Counted from the first letter of the stretch, positions 8,093-16,598 are shown. The stretch: 64,000 bases of DNA from Azoarcus sp. KH32C (GCF_000349945.1 NC_020516.1:2232001-2296000), one strand, 5' to 3'. The notes: a model not told the origin generated them from the sequence alone. Made by a program: numbers and translations.

Positions 8093-8728
8093 GACCATCC
8101 TGCGTGCCACGCGTCCCTGCCAGAGCAGCAACACGAATCCCACCGATACCATACCGGCGTGCGCGACCGCGAGGCCCAGGAGCGAATGCAGGGACTCGGG
8201 CAGCGCGCGGGCAAAGGCCAGCAGCATGAGCGCCGCCAGGGCGCCGGTGCACACAAACACCGTGCGCCAGCCATACCATGCCGCCACCCAGGCCCCCAGC
8301 AAGGGCGTCAGCATCGGGAACAGGGACTGGATGAGGGAGACGTGCCCGATCATTTTTTGGGCCTGCAGGCCGGAAACCAGGTCACGGATGATGGTCCGGC
8401 TCAGGATCATGCCGACGCACGCAGCGGCACCTTGGATGGCGCGCAGGACCCAGAGCTGCTCGATGCGCTCGCTCAGTACGCAGCCTGCGGAGGTCAGCAC
8501 CAGCAGCAGCGAACCGAGCAGGAGCGGGCGCCGACCATAGGCGTCGGCGAGGGCTCCGACGCATAAGGACATGCCTGCAGTCGCCAGGAAAAACAAGGAA
8601 ACGAGTTGCTGGACATCGTGCTCGCTCGCCCCCTGTTCGGGCCGACGATCTATACGGTGAGGTAGTCGGATTCGTCCGAGGCGAGATGGACGGCGAGGGC
8701 AGTGGCGTCGCCCTGACAGGATAGGCAA
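8078..8728 (-). pseudogene. Decayed Bcr/CflA multidrug efflux transporter
   Basis: The readable part (GASEHDVQQLVSLFFLATA, GALADAYGRRPLLLGSLL, RAIQGAAACVGMILSRTIIRD, MLTPLLGAWVAAWYGWRTVF) is unmistakably the N-terminal half of a Bcr/CflA MFS drug exporter. Intact members are about 400 aa with 12 helices. Here the first helix is out of frame (the residues before GASEH are non-hydrophobic Arg/Pro-rich). After LPESLHS the sequence jumps to one terminal helix ending in GRVARRM, so helices 6-11 are missing. Both a frameshift and an internal deletion are implied. At most a nonfunctional 216-aa product could be made. Confidence 0.8.
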
Positions 8729-8746
8729 ACCGCCAAGATGCCGCTT

Positions 8747-8781
8747 ATCATTTGGTTACGCGCCAATAATCATTTGGTTAC
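8747..8781. repeat. Tandem 13-bp direct repeat upstream of the efflux remnant
   Basis: ATCATTTGGTTAC occurs at 8747-8759 and 8769-8781, a 22-bp period (about two helical turns). It lies 19 bp upstream of the decayed Bcr/CflA gene and downstream of the GlxA-type regulator. The phasing suggests a two-site operator that may have survived the gene it once controlled. Confidence 0.45.
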
Positions 8782-8869
8782 TCGTTCGCGTTTTCTGCCA
8801 GTCATGAACGGCGTCATGCACGCGCTGCAACGAGCGCTTGGCGGGGCGACGCCGGAAACTGAGCTGCCG

Positions 8870-9862
8870 CTACTCCAACTCAACCAGTTGAAAACGTTCC
8901 CGGTAGGCGCGGGGTGTGCAACCCACGCGTTCGCGAAACAGACGAATAAACGAACTGATGTCGCCGTAGCCGACATAAGCCGCAATCTGCTCGATGCTCA
9001 AGTCCCCGGCTTCGAGCAGTGCCCGCGCCGTGTCGAGGCGAAGATGCTGAAGGTAGGTCAGCGGCGATTGACCGAGCGCCGCGTTAAAGCGCCGAATCAG
9101 CGTGCGTTCGCTGACCGCAAGTTCCCCCGCCAAACTCGCGATGCGTACCGGTTCCGCCATCTTCTCCTGGAGCCATTGCTGCGCCCGGTGAACAAGCGGA
9201 TCGTTGTGATCCCTTTCGGTCATCAGCGGCAGGAGCAGGGTGCGGGTGGTCTGCGTCATGTCGATCAGCATGCTGCGGGCGCATTGCATCGCGACGGACT
9301 TGCCGACAAAGCGACTGATCACGCGAACCGACTGCAATGCGAAGGTGGCGTGTGCGCCGCCGCAGATCATCCGGTCGGCTTCGGTCACGACGGATCTCAT
9401 CTCCAGATTGACATCGGGAAAGCGCGAGCGAAAGTGCGATTCCAGCCACCAGGTGGTCGTCGCGGTCCGGTCGTGGAGCAGCCCGGTGTCGGCCAGGATG
9501 AAGGTGCCCGTGCAATTCGCCACGAGCCAGGCCCCGCGCTCCCATTGCTTGATCAGCCATGCGTGCACAGCGGTCTGGCGGTCGAGAAATGCCTGGAAGT
9601 GCTCCCAGCCGCGGTAATGCAGGCTGGGAATGAAGACGATGTCGTAGGCGACATTCGGCGGAAGCGGCTGCGTTGCCAGGTCCAGCCCGTTGCTCGCACG
9701 GACCGCCCCGCCGCCGTCCGAAACGAAATCCCAGGTGAATTGGTTCGCCTTACCCCAGTCCTGCCGTCGGAGGTGCGCATTGGCGACCTGCAACATGTCG
9801 GCAAAGCCCCCGAGCACCGAGGAGTACGAATCGTCGAACCCGAGAATTGCGGCCTTCGGCAT
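8870..9862 (-). CDS. GlxA-family transcriptional regulator (DJ-1/PfpI + AraC HTH)
   Basis: 330 aa. The N-terminal ~190 residues form a DJ-1/PfpI-like class I glutamine-amidotransferase fold (MPKAAILGFDDSYSSVLGG; nucleophile-elbow region LVANCTGTFILADTGLL with Cys). The C-terminal ~110 residues are a full AraC double HTH (IASLAGELAVSERTLIRRF and IAAYVGYGDISSFIRLFRE, ending GCTPRAYRERF). GlxA-type regulators sense small metabolites and activate nearby genes. It diverges from the quinone-reductase-like gene with 111 bp between starts, which is the likely target (inferred from position). Confidence 0.9.
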   Translation of the reverse strand: MPKAAILGFDDSYSSVLGGFADMLQVANAHLRRQDWGKANQFTWDFVSDGGGAVRASNGLDLATQPLPPNVAYDIVFIPSLHYRGWEHFQAFLDRQTAVHAWLIKQWERGAWLVANCTGTFILADTGLLHDRTATTTWWLESHFRSRFPDVNLEMRSVVTEADRMICGGAHATFALQSVRVISRFVGKSVAMQCARSMLIDMTQTTRTLLLPLMTERDHNDPLVHRAQQWLQEKMAEPVRIASLAGELAVSERTLIRRFNAALGQSPLTYLQHLRLDTARALLEAGDLSIEQIAAYVGYGDISSFIRLFRERVGCTPRAYRERFQLVELE

Positions 9863-9973
9863 GAACGCACGTCGGTTGGCGGAATTCGCATATTACGCGT
9901 CATTTCCGCCTCTTACGCAAGTGCGCGCGAATGCCTAGAGTTGGATGACCCAACCCTGACGGAGAACCGCCTG

Positions 9974-10717
9974 ATGAACGTACTGATCGTGCATGCCCAT
10001 AATGAGCCGGAATCGTTCAATGCCGCCCTCAAGGACACCGCCGTCGCCGAATTCGAGCGCGGAGGTCACGACGTGATGGTCTCGGACCTGTATGCGATGG
10101 ACTGGAACCCGGTTGCGAGCGCAGCCGACTTTGGCAGCCGCGCAAACCCGGACTATCTCGTGTACGCGCTCGAACAGCGGCACAACCATGAGGCGGGGAC
10201 GCTGGCGCCCGACATTGCGCGCGAGATCGAGAAGGTTCAATGGTGCGATCTCTTGATCCTGAACTTCCCGATCTACTGGTTCTCCGCCCCGGCGATCCTC
10301 AAGGGCTGGATCGACCGGGTCATGATCTCCGGCGTCTTCTATGGCGGGAAGCGCATCTACGATCGCGGCGGCATGCGCGGCAAGCGCGCGATGGTCACTT
10401 GTACGCTCGGCGGGCGTGAGCATATGTTCGGTCCCGAGGCGATCCATGGCGAGATCGAGACGATGCTGCGCCCGCTGCTGCGCGGTTCGCTCGCTTACTG
10501 CGGCTTCGGTGTGTTGCCGCCCTTCATCGGCTACCACGTCCCGTATGTCGACCAGCAAGCGAGGGAGCAGATCCTTGTCGACTACCGCGAACGGCTGAAC
10601 CTCATCGATCGCCTTCCGCTGCTCGATTTTCCGAGTCTCGACAACTTCGACGACACCTTGCGGCCCAAACGGACTGGAGAGAGCATTTCGAGCGACACCC
10701 TGAGTCACGCGTCCTGA
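9974..10717 (+). CDS. NAD(P)H dehydrogenase (quinone)-like flavodoxin-fold protein
   Basis: 247 aa from ATG 9974 (GGAGAA about 9 bp upstream); the longer open frame before it overlaps the divergent regulator and is not coding. It belongs to the flavodoxin-2 / NQO1-KefF-MdaB family: MNVLIVHAHNEPESFNAAL is the FMN/FAD phosphate loop, LLILNFPIYWFSAPAILKGW is the LxFxxPxxWxxxPAxLKGW signature, then FYGGKRIYDRGGMRGKRAM. Such enzymes do two-electron reduction of quinones or other electrophiles in the cytoplasm. Divergent transcription from the GlxA regulator suggests induction by a reactive compound. Confidence 0.88.
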   Translation: MNVLIVHAHNEPESFNAALKDTAVAEFERGGHDVMVSDLYAMDWNPVASAADFGSRANPDYLVYALEQRHNHEAGTLAPDIAREIEKVQWCDLLILNFPIYWFSAPAILKGWIDRVMISGVFYGGKRIYDRGGMRGKRAMVTCTLGGREHMFGPEAIHGEIETMLRPLLRGSLAYCGFGVLPPFIGYHVPYVDQQAREQILVDYRERLNLIDRLPLLDFPSLDNFDDTLRPKRTGESISSDTLSHAS

Positions 10718-10798
10718 ACATCTCTCGCGTGTGCCCTCCGCCCATAAGAGGCGCTCGCGAGCGCATGGCCTGACACAGCGGGCGAGGGCGGTCCTAGG

Positions 10799-12730
10799 TC
10801 AGCAGCGGGCATGCCAGCGCGACTGCGCCTCCCATCCCGGGAACTGTGCGGCCGGAATCGGCCTGCTGATGAAGTAGCCCTGGGCGGTGTCGCAGCCCAG
10901 GCTTGCGAGGCGTTGCCAGACGGCTTCGTCCTCCACGCCTTCAGCGACGATCTCAAGGCCGAGGTTGTGGCCGAGGTCGATCGTCGAATGCACGATGATC
11001 GCCGAGTCGTCGCTCTTCAGCATATTGGCCACGAAGGACTGGTCGATCTTCAGCGAATCCACGGGCAGGCGCTGCAGATAACTGAGGCTCGAATAACCGG
11101 TGCCGTAGTCGTCGACGAAAAGTGTGACGCCGAGCGCCTTGAGCCGGCAGAGTATTTCGAGCGCGCTGGCGGGCTCTTCCATCAGCACGCTCTCCGTAAG
11201 TTCGAACTGGATCAGTTCGGGTGGTGTGCCCCAAGTCGAGAAGAGACCCTTGATGCGGTCGACGAGTTGCGGGTCGCGCAGGTCGTGTGCGGAGAGATTG
11301 ACCGACATGGGCTGGTTGACGCCGGCCTCAGCCCACGCGTACGCCTGTCGGAAGGCCTCTTCCAGCACCCATTGCGTCAGCGGCGTGATGAGGCCGGCGT
11401 GTTCGGCGAGTTGGATGAACTCGCCGGTCGCGAGCATGCCGAGCTTCGGGTGCTGCCAGCGTACCAGCGCTTCCGCTCCGCAGGTGTGTCCCGATCCGAA
11501 ATGGACCTTGGGCTGACAGTAGAGACGCAGTTCGTCGTTCGCGATCGCACGGCGCAGTTCCCCCATCAGCGCGAGGCGATGGCCAAGCTCGCGGTCAGGG
11601 TGGCCGGTGTAGATCGCGTGGCCGACGGCGACATGTCTTGCCTGGCCGGCCGCGACGTTCGCCCGCCGCAACAGTGCGACTGCGTCCGTGCCGTGGCCGG
11701 GGAAGAGCGCGATCCCGACGCTCGGGCGCGCGTCGACGGCGAAGTTGCTCAATTCCACCGGTTCGCGCAGCACCTTGAGCATCTGTTGAGCGACCTCGCA
11801 GGCCTTGTCGGAGCCGGCGCCTGGGAGCAAGGCGGCAAACTCGTCCTCGCCAACTCGCGCGACAAGTCGGACGTCGTCGCCGAAGGGGGCAAGGCGCAAC
11901 GCGACGGCGCGCAGGAAGCTGTCGCCCTCGGCGTAGCCGAGGGTCTCGTTGACTTCCTGGAACTGTCCCATCTTGATGACGAGCAGGGCGAGAGGGCGGA
12001 AGTCGTGGCGGGCATTTGCGATCGTGTCGTTCAGGCGCTCGCGCAGCGACACGCGATTGGGCAGTCCGGTCAGTGTGTCGTAGAAGGCCATGCGCTCGAT
12101 GGTCTTCTCGGCCTCGCGATGCTTGACTCGGGTGCGCAGGTTGGCGATCCCGTAGCCGAGATCGTCGGCCAGTTCTCCGAGGAGTTTCATTTCGGCATCG
12201 TCGAAAGCCTCGGGGTCCGCAGCGAGAATGCTGAGTGCGCCGATGATTTCGCCGTCGACACGTAGCGGCAAGGCCGTGGCGGCGGCGTAGCCGGCTTTTT
12301 CCGCGGAATCGCGGATCGAGGCGTAGGCGGGCTCGGTGAGAAGGTGGCGCCCGACCGAGGGTTCGCCGGTGCGGATCGCGGTCGCCACGGCCCACTGGCC
12401 AATGCCCGATTCGGCCCAGGTGAGGGGCAGGGCCTGCAACACCGCTGGGTCGATGCCGACGCAGGCCTTCAGGCTGATCGTCTTGCGTTCGTCGCGCTCG
12501 GCGTAGCCGACGGTCGCGACGCGATAGCCGCCTTCCTCGACGATGACCCTGCACATTTCGTACAACAAGCCGGATTCGTCGTTTGCGCGCAGCAAGGTGC
12601 GGTTACCTGCGCTCAGCGTGCGCAGCGCCCGCATCGTGCGCTTCAACTCCGCGGAGATCGGCACATCGCAATCGCTCGCATCGGCACCGCTCGCCGAAGA
12701 CTCGCGTCTCGATCCTTGCTGGCGTTTCAC
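10799..12730 (-). CDS. GAF-GGDEF-EAL protein, probable c-di-GMP phosphodiesterase
   Basis: 643 aa. The N-terminal GAF domain (about 30-200: LYEMCRVIVEEGGYR, GEPSVGRHLL) is followed by DTLTGLPNRVSL, the start of a GGDEF domain. The cyclase site is degenerate: the signature reads GEDEF and the DLDxFK metal loop reads IKMGQFQ, so cyclase activity is unlikely. The EAL domain looks complete: EALVRWQHP, VNLSAHDL, ELTES, VDDYGTGYSS, LKIDQSF and AEGVEDE keep the metal and catalytic residues. Prediction: a soluble phosphodiesterase gated by a GAF ligand. There are no membrane helices. The 291 bp upstream (12731-13021) hold its promoter and no other gene I can support. Confidence 0.9.
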   Translation of the reverse strand: MKRQQGSRRESSASGADASDCDVPISAELKRTMRALRTLSAGNRTLLRANDESGLLYEMCRVIVEEGGYRVATVGYAERDERKTISLKACVGIDPAVLQALPLTWAESGIGQWAVATAIRTGEPSVGRHLLTEPAYASIRDSAEKAGYAAATALPLRVDGEIIGALSILAADPEAFDDAEMKLLGELADDLGYGIANLRTRVKHREAEKTIERMAFYDTLTGLPNRVSLRERLNDTIANARHDFRPLALLVIKMGQFQEVNETLGYAEGDSFLRAVALRLAPFGDDVRLVARVGEDEFAALLPGAGSDKACEVAQQMLKVLREPVELSNFAVDARPSVGIALFPGHGTDAVALLRRANVAAGQARHVAVGHAIYTGHPDRELGHRLALMGELRRAIANDELRLYCQPKVHFGSGHTCGAEALVRWQHPKLGMLATGEFIQLAEHAGLITPLTQWVLEEAFRQAYAWAEAGVNQPMSVNLSAHDLRDPQLVDRIKGLFSTWGTPPELIQFELTESVLMEEPASALEILCRLKALGVTLFVDDYGTGYSSLSYLQRLPVDSLKIDQSFVANMLKSDDSAIIVHSTIDLGHNLGLEIVAEGVEDEAVWQRLASLGCDTAQGYFISRPIPAAQFPGWEAQSRWHARC

Positions 12731-13021
12731 ATTGTGCCCTCGTCGGCCGCGTACGCGCTAATTCTACCCCCCCTCTCATTCCGACGCAGAACGGTGGGGG
12801 CAGACAATTCCGCCATCCAGGATGTAGACGCCGGGTCAGGCAGATCGATCCAGTCAAAGACCAACGAGAAGCAGGAGATGACGAAGTCCAGCAGACAAGG
12901 TTCGGCTATTGCCGCATCGCGACGATCTCCAGCGAGGATGCGAGCGTCGTGCGATCGATGGCCGGCGGCGAAGTCGGATCCTTAGTCGGCAAGATCGGTA
13001 CGGATTCGGCGCGTGGCCGGA

Positions 13022-13270
13022 TCAACGTTGCATGCGATTCCAGAACATATCCGGGCTTCCTTGCGGAACAGGGAATGATACGGGCTGGTGATACGCAATA
13101 GTAATCCTGGCTCCATCGGGTGCAGTGTCGCCTGTCGGGGCCCGTGCGCTGCTCGCGACCGACGCTCCATCAGGAGAAACCGAGTCTGACAAGACACCGC
13201 ATGCCAGCAGGAAAGCGGTGGCGATAGAGGTCCAGATAAGGCTTTTCAGCATGTCGTACTGTTGCAACAT
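13022..13270 (-). CDS. Possible small lipoprotein (82 aa)
   Basis: ATG at 13270 follows CGGGAGATCGCC, a fair ribosome site; a second Met lies 6 codons on. The N-terminus MLKSLIWTSIATAFLLACG has a charged end, a hydrophobic core and a lipobox LLAC, so the mature protein would be lipidated and about 60 aa. The rest is low-complexity (DSVSPDGASVASSARAP) with no recognisable domain. I have no homology support beyond the signal-peptide pattern. Confidence 0.4.
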   Translation of the reverse strand: MLQQYDMLKSLIWTSIATAFLLACGVLSDSVSPDGASVASSARAPTGDTAPDGARITIAYHQPVSFPVPQGSPDMFWNRMQR

Positions 13271-13425
13271 GGCGATCTCCCGACGGCGTGATCCCGGGTC
13301 AGACGGAAGAAGGCATGGTCGTCGTACGATCCCTACGGGCGTGGAAGCCGCTGTCCGCCTGATGCTAGCGCCTCATTCAGCTCGAGTACGCTGATGGGTA
13401 CTATGGGCGCGTGAATTGGGAATTT

Positions 13426-13446
13426 CCCCCCTCAAGTGGAGGGGGG
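13426..13446. repeat. C6/G6 hairpin, copy 3
   Basis: CCCCCCTC (13426-13433) pairs perfectly with GAGGGGGG (13439-13446) around AAGTG. It is the only structure I see in the 316-bp gap 13271-13586 apart from the end of the DMT gene. It shares the C-run/G-run plan of 3088-3109 and 5238-5257. Confidence 0.45.
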
Positions 13447-13586
13447 CTCTCGTAAATTCTTAACCGGCTCACGCTCGGCGCAGCCGAACGGCAGGTCTTT
13501 GCCCATGCTGGGCACATCGGACCAAGCCGCATAGTCGCACTTCTCGGTAGCTGTGCCTTCGCGGGGGGCTGGGGAGGCGCAGGCCC

Positions 13587-14462
13587 TTACGCGATCCCCT
13601 GGGTTGCGCGGCGTCCGCTCGCGGTAGCGATGAGCGTGGCGGCGAGGAGGATGACCAGTCCGCCGAATAGTTGTTGTGCCTGCCAGCGTTCCCCGAGGAA
13701 GACCGCGCCGAGCGTGACGGTGACGAGCGGTTCGACCGTGGACAGAACCGACGCCCGGGTTGGCCCGATCTGGCGCAATCCGGCGAGGAAGGCGCCGATG
13801 GCGAACGCCGAACCAAAGATTCCGATGCCGATTGCCGCGAGCCAGCCGCGGGCGGTATCCGGCCAGTCGAAACCCGTGACGGCGGCGATACTGCCGTGCA
13901 CCAGTGCGCCGGAGGCGAGCACCACAAACGCACCGGCGAGCGGCGAGGTCTGCGCCGGCAGGCGACTGCCGGTGACGATATACAGTGCATAGACGACACC
14001 CCCCAACAGGCCAAGGGCGATCCCGATCGGTTGGCCGCTGTGGTCGCCGGCCAGGGTAAGGGTGAGTCCGACGGCGGCCAGGAGCAGGGCGCCGATCTCG
14101 ATACGGCCGAGGCGATCGAAGCCGGCGATGGCCGAGATGACTGCGACGCAAATCGGGTTGGTATACAGCAGCAGGGACACCAGACCGCTGCTCGCGTGTT
14201 GAAGTGCCGCGAAATAGGCAGCAGCCGCCGCCGCGTACAGGCCCCCCCCGATCAGGCTGTAACCGGCAAGGGCGCGGCCTCGCGGAAGCGGAATGCGGTT
14301 AATGAAGATCCACGCCCCCAGCATTGCGGCACCCAGGGCGAAGCGCAGGAAAATCAGCGTGGTGGTGCTGACACCGTCGGCGTGGGCGAGATGGGCAAAC
14401 AGTGCAATGCTGCCGAAGCCGGCGGCAGAGCTGATGACCAGAAAAAAACCGGAGAGCGGCAT
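13587..14462 (-). CDS. EamA/DMT family exporter
   Basis: 291 aa with about ten hydrophobic helices and two EamA repeats. The first repeat has LIFLRFALGAAML and AAAAAYFAALQHASSGLVSLLLYTNPI; the second has GAFLAGLRQIGPTRASVLSTVEPLVTVTLGAVFLGE. The PtsxVlstlEPlvt signature of repeat two is typical of RhaT/YdcZ-like drug/metabolite exporters in the inner membrane. It is divergent from a LysR regulator with a palindrome in the shared promoter, so it is probably regulated by that protein. The exported metabolite is unknown; amino acids or their analogues are common for the family. Confidence 0.88.
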   Translation of the reverse strand: MPLSGFFLVISSAAGFGSIALFAHLAHADGVSTTTLIFLRFALGAAMLGAWIFINRIPLPRGRALAGYSLIGGGLYAAAAAAYFAALQHASSGLVSLLLYTNPICVAVISAIAGFDRLGRIEIGALLLAAVGLTLTLAGDHSGQPIGIALGLLGGVVYALYIVTGSRLPAQTSPLAGAFVVLASGALVHGSIAAVTGFDWPDTARGWLAAIGIGIFGSAFAIGAFLAGLRQIGPTRASVLSTVEPLVTVTLGAVFLGERWQAQQLFGGLVILLAATLIATASGRRATQGIA

Positions 14463-14529
14463 GATCGAATCCTGACGTGATTACGTTGCACAGCCTATGC
14501 GAGTTGTCTTTCCTGCCGCAAACCGATAG

Positions 14530-14550
14530 TTTTGCGCTTGAGGCGCAAAA
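14530..14550. promoter_or_regulatory. Palindromic operator between DMT exporter and LysR gene
   Basis: Perfect 8-bp arms TTTTGCGC (14530-14537) and GCGCAAAA (14543-14550) with spacer TTGAG. It ends 15 bp before the LysR start codon and 67 bp from the exporter start. LysR-type proteins bind such dyads near their own promoter; autorepression with exporter activation is the simplest reading. Confidence 0.6.
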
Positions 14551-14565
14551 TTATTGAGGCTCAGG

Positions 14566-15468
14566 ATGAAACTCCCTCCGCTCGCCTGTCTGCGCGCGTT
14601 CGAGGCTGCGGTACGCACCGGCGGTTTCGCCCGCGCCGCCGACGAACTTGCGCTGACTCCCAACGCAGTGGCCCATCAAGTTAAGCAGCTCGAAGAATGG
14701 CTGGACATGCGGCTTTTCGAACGTCACGCCCGCGGAGTCGTGCCCACGCCGGCAGGCTCCGCCTATGCGGCGGCGGTGGCAGACACGTTCGAGCAACTAT
14801 CCGCTGCGACCCGGCAATTGCTGGTCCGCCGCGATGACCGGGTGGTGACCGTGACGGCCATGCCCTCGCTGGTGACTCGTTGGCTCATGCCGCGCCTGCC
14901 ACGGCTGGCGGTCCGCCATCCGGATATAGAGGTGCGTGTGCTGGCCTCCGTGAAACACGTCGATCTGTTTCACGGCGAGGCGGATGTGGCGATTCGCCTG
15001 GGACGGGGGCCGTATCCCGGACTGGCATCCGAAGAGCTGCTGATCGAGAATTTCGTCGCCGTCGCCAGCCCCCGCTTCCTTGAGGCTCACCCGAATCTCG
15101 CCACGCCGGCCGACCTCTTCCGCCTACCCCTGCTTCATGACGAGATGATCGACGCGCTCCCCGACGAGGTGGACTGGCCCAGGTGGTTCGAGGCGGTGGG
15201 CGTCAAGCCGCCGCGCCGCCTCGCGGGGCACCTCTTCTCGCATACCTATCTCACCCTGGAAGCGGCAATCGCCGGGCAGGGTGTGGCGCTGGCGGGCGAA
15301 CACATATTGGGCGACGCGATCACGGGCGGACGCCTGCGGGTGTTGTTTAACGGCCTGTCGGTGAAGGGGCCTTACCAGTATCACTTGCTGCGCCTACCTG
15401 GCGCCGAAGTGCGGCCGGCGGTGGCGGCAGTGTGCGACTGGGTGCGGGAAGAGGCGCGGGCCGGGTAA
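14566..15468 (+). CDS. LysR-family regulator, GcvA-like
   Basis: 300 aa from ATG 14566 (GAGGCTCAGG just upstream; the longer TTG start falls inside the leader). The N-terminal winged HTH reads KLPPLACLRAFEAAVRTGGFARAADELALTPNAVAHQVKQLE, typical of the GcvA/AmpR branch. The effector-binding domain follows (VTVTAMPSLVTRWLMPRLPRLAVRHPDIEVRV; DVAIRLGRGPYPGL). GcvA-type regulators respond to amino acids or related small molecules. The neighbouring DMT exporter is the expected target through the dyad at 14530-14550. Confidence 0.9.
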   Translation: MKLPPLACLRAFEAAVRTGGFARAADELALTPNAVAHQVKQLEEWLDMRLFERHARGVVPTPAGSAYAAAVADTFEQLSAATRQLLVRRDDRVVTVTAMPSLVTRWLMPRLPRLAVRHPDIEVRVLASVKHVDLFHGEADVAIRLGRGPYPGLASEELLIENFVAVASPRFLEAHPNLATPADLFRLPLLHDEMIDALPDEVDWPRWFEAVGVKPPRRLAGHLFSHTYLTLEAAIAGQGVALAGEHILGDAITGGRLRVLFNGLSVKGPYQYHLLRLPGAEVRPAVAAVCDWVREEARAG

Positions 15469-15700
15469 GAGACCTGCCAAGCACCGAGGTCAGGAGCAGC
15501 GGTCGTGATGTGACGGTAAACGTGGCAGTAGACTTGATGACGGGAGTGAAGAAACCGTGGTCTTACGCGGATTACAGGCCGCAGGAAATAATAGAGTGGG
15601 AGTGAAACGAGCGGCTCCGGGAGGAATGAGAGCGCCCGGCGGGGGCGGCCCGTTATTGACGACCCGCCACTGTTCGGCCCAAGATCCCGCCCTCCGCAGT

Positions 15701-16027
15701 TCATCGCAGCGGAATTGCTGCGGCTGGGCCTGGGGTCCCTTCGATCAGTTCACGGCCTCTGAGGAAGCCCATGTCTTCGGCAATGGCTTGCGTCGAATAG
15801 AAGAGTCCCGGGTCTGACCTGGCGCTGGCGTCAGGCTCAGCCATCGGTCCGGCGTCCTTGCCGGTGATGTTGACCGTGAAGGCCCATTGCTGCCCATGGC
15901 CGGAAAGCGCCTGGTTTTCAACGGAACACGGTTCCGCCCAGACATGCATCTGGTGGCCATGGTATTCCTCGGTCTTCCATGCGGGCTGATTGCTGACGGA
16001 AGTTTGCTGCGTGCTTTGGATGTTCAT
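15701..16027 (-). CDS. Hypothetical protein (108 aa)
   Basis: Start chosen at ATG 16027, which has AGGAG 7 bp upstream; a TTG three bases earlier is less likely. The polar, probably cytosolic protein has no signal or helix segment. It opens NIQSTQQTSVSNQPAW, has central HGHQMHVWAEPCSVENQAL and a WAFTVNITG strand, and ends Pro/Ala-rich. I do not recognise a family. It heads the group of small stress-type genes at 15.7-16.4 kb. The 232 bp between the LysR gene and this gene's end hold nothing I can support. Confidence 0.6.
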   Translation of the reverse strand: MNIQSTQQTSVSNQPAWKTEEYHGHQMHVWAEPCSVENQALSGHGQQWAFTVNITGKDAGPMAEPDASARSDPGLFYSTQAIAEDMGFLRGRELIEGTPGPAAAIPLR

Positions 16028-16069
16028 CAAAGTCTCCTGGTGGGGTGGCGGGGAATGCTTTGACCGTGC

Positions 16070-16291
16070 CTAGTAGCGGGTAGGGTCATCCGGACGTCGG
16101 TCCTGGCGATTTGGAACGCCATCGTGATCCCGGTCCCGATTCCGGTACCGATCATGATCAGACCTGCCGTAGCGATCTTGGTCGCCATAGCGGTGACCAC
16201 CATCCCGATAGGGATCATCGTAGAGAAGGCAACCGGACAAACCGGACAACATGCCGACGACCGCGACCATTAGCAAAATGTGCTTTTTCAT
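16070..16291 (-). CDS. Small Asp/Arg-rich lipoprotein (73 aa)
   Basis: ATG at 16291 follows an almost ideal ribosome site (AGGAGGTGAT). MKKHILLMVAVVGMLSGLSGCLLY is a lipoprotein signal with lipobox LSGC, so the mature end is Cys20. The mature part is a low-complexity run of alternating D, R, Y and G (RYGDQDRYGRSDHDRYRNRD), highly charged, then DGVPNRQDRRPDDPTRY, which resembles a thrombospondin-type DxDxDGVxDxxD calcium-repeat remnant. Envelope location is predicted; the function is unknown. Confidence 0.7.
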   Translation of the reverse strand: MKKHILLMVAVVGMLSGLSGCLLYDDPYRDGGHRYGDQDRYGRSDHDRYRNRDRDHDGVPNRQDRRPDDPTRY

Positions 16292-16365
16292 ATCACCTCC
16301 TGGTGAGCAGGGCTCCCTGCCGGAGGCAAGGAGCAGGTATTGAGCCGACTGCAATCTCTGTCGAT

Positions 16366-16440
16366 CTAACGAAGCCCAAAGAATGACAGGACGAAGACGA
16401 CGACGACGATCAGTCCGACGATGTAGATGATGCTGTTCAT
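16366..16440 (-). CDS. 24-aa single-helix membrane protein
   Basis: ATG at 16440 with AAGGAAAT 6 bp upstream encodes 24 residues: MNSII, a hydrophobic helix of Val/Leu/Ile/Phe, and the end SFFGLR. Proteins of this length with the IIYIVGL...LSFFGLR pattern recur in proteobacteria (from memory) and have no known function. A palindrome at 16536-16551 with a -10-like TAGGGT at 16514-16509 sits about 60 bp upstream of the inferred transcript start-to-gene leader. Confidence 0.6.
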   Translation of the reverse strand: MNSIIYIVGLIVVVVFVLSFFGLR

Positions 16441-16535
16441 GTGATTTCCTTTCGTGTGGCTTGAAGGCCGAATCGCGTGTTTGAGACGATTCACAGCCGT
16501 CGATTTCCACCCTACTCGCTTCGCAACCAACCCTC

Positions 16536-16551
16536 GGTATGTTGGCGCACA
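16536..16551 (-). promoter_or_regulatory. Regulon palindrome, copy 1 (toward the 24-aa gene)
   Basis: GGTATG-TTGG-CGCACA, a match to the core TGTNCG-N4-CGNACA with two mismatches in the left half. On the minus strand a -10-like TAGGGT begins at 16514, 29.5 nt from the palindrome centre, which would place the site at about -41.5 with no -35 box. The inferred start near 16502 gives a leader of about 60 nt to the 24-aa gene. Confidence 0.5.
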
Positions 16552-16582
16552 CACGGACCCGAAGCGCGGAACCTCCCGCGGA

Positions 16583-16598
16583 TGTGCGACACCGTACA
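16583..16598 (+). promoter_or_regulatory. Regulon palindrome, copy 2 (toward AI-2E transporter)
   Basis: TGTGCG-ACAC-CGTACA is an exact match to TGTNCG-N4-CGNACA and is followed by GAC as in other copies. A -10-like TATATT begins at 16620, 29.5 nt from the centre. The inferred transcript start near 16632 lies 54 bp before the AI-2E transporter gene. Confidence 0.6.

Noticed and set aside
8738..9973. Plus-strand extension of the quinone-reductase frame by about 400 codons
   Set aside because: It is antisense to the GlxA regulator; the flavodoxin-fold N-terminus (MNVLIVHAHNEP) with its ribosome site is at 9974.
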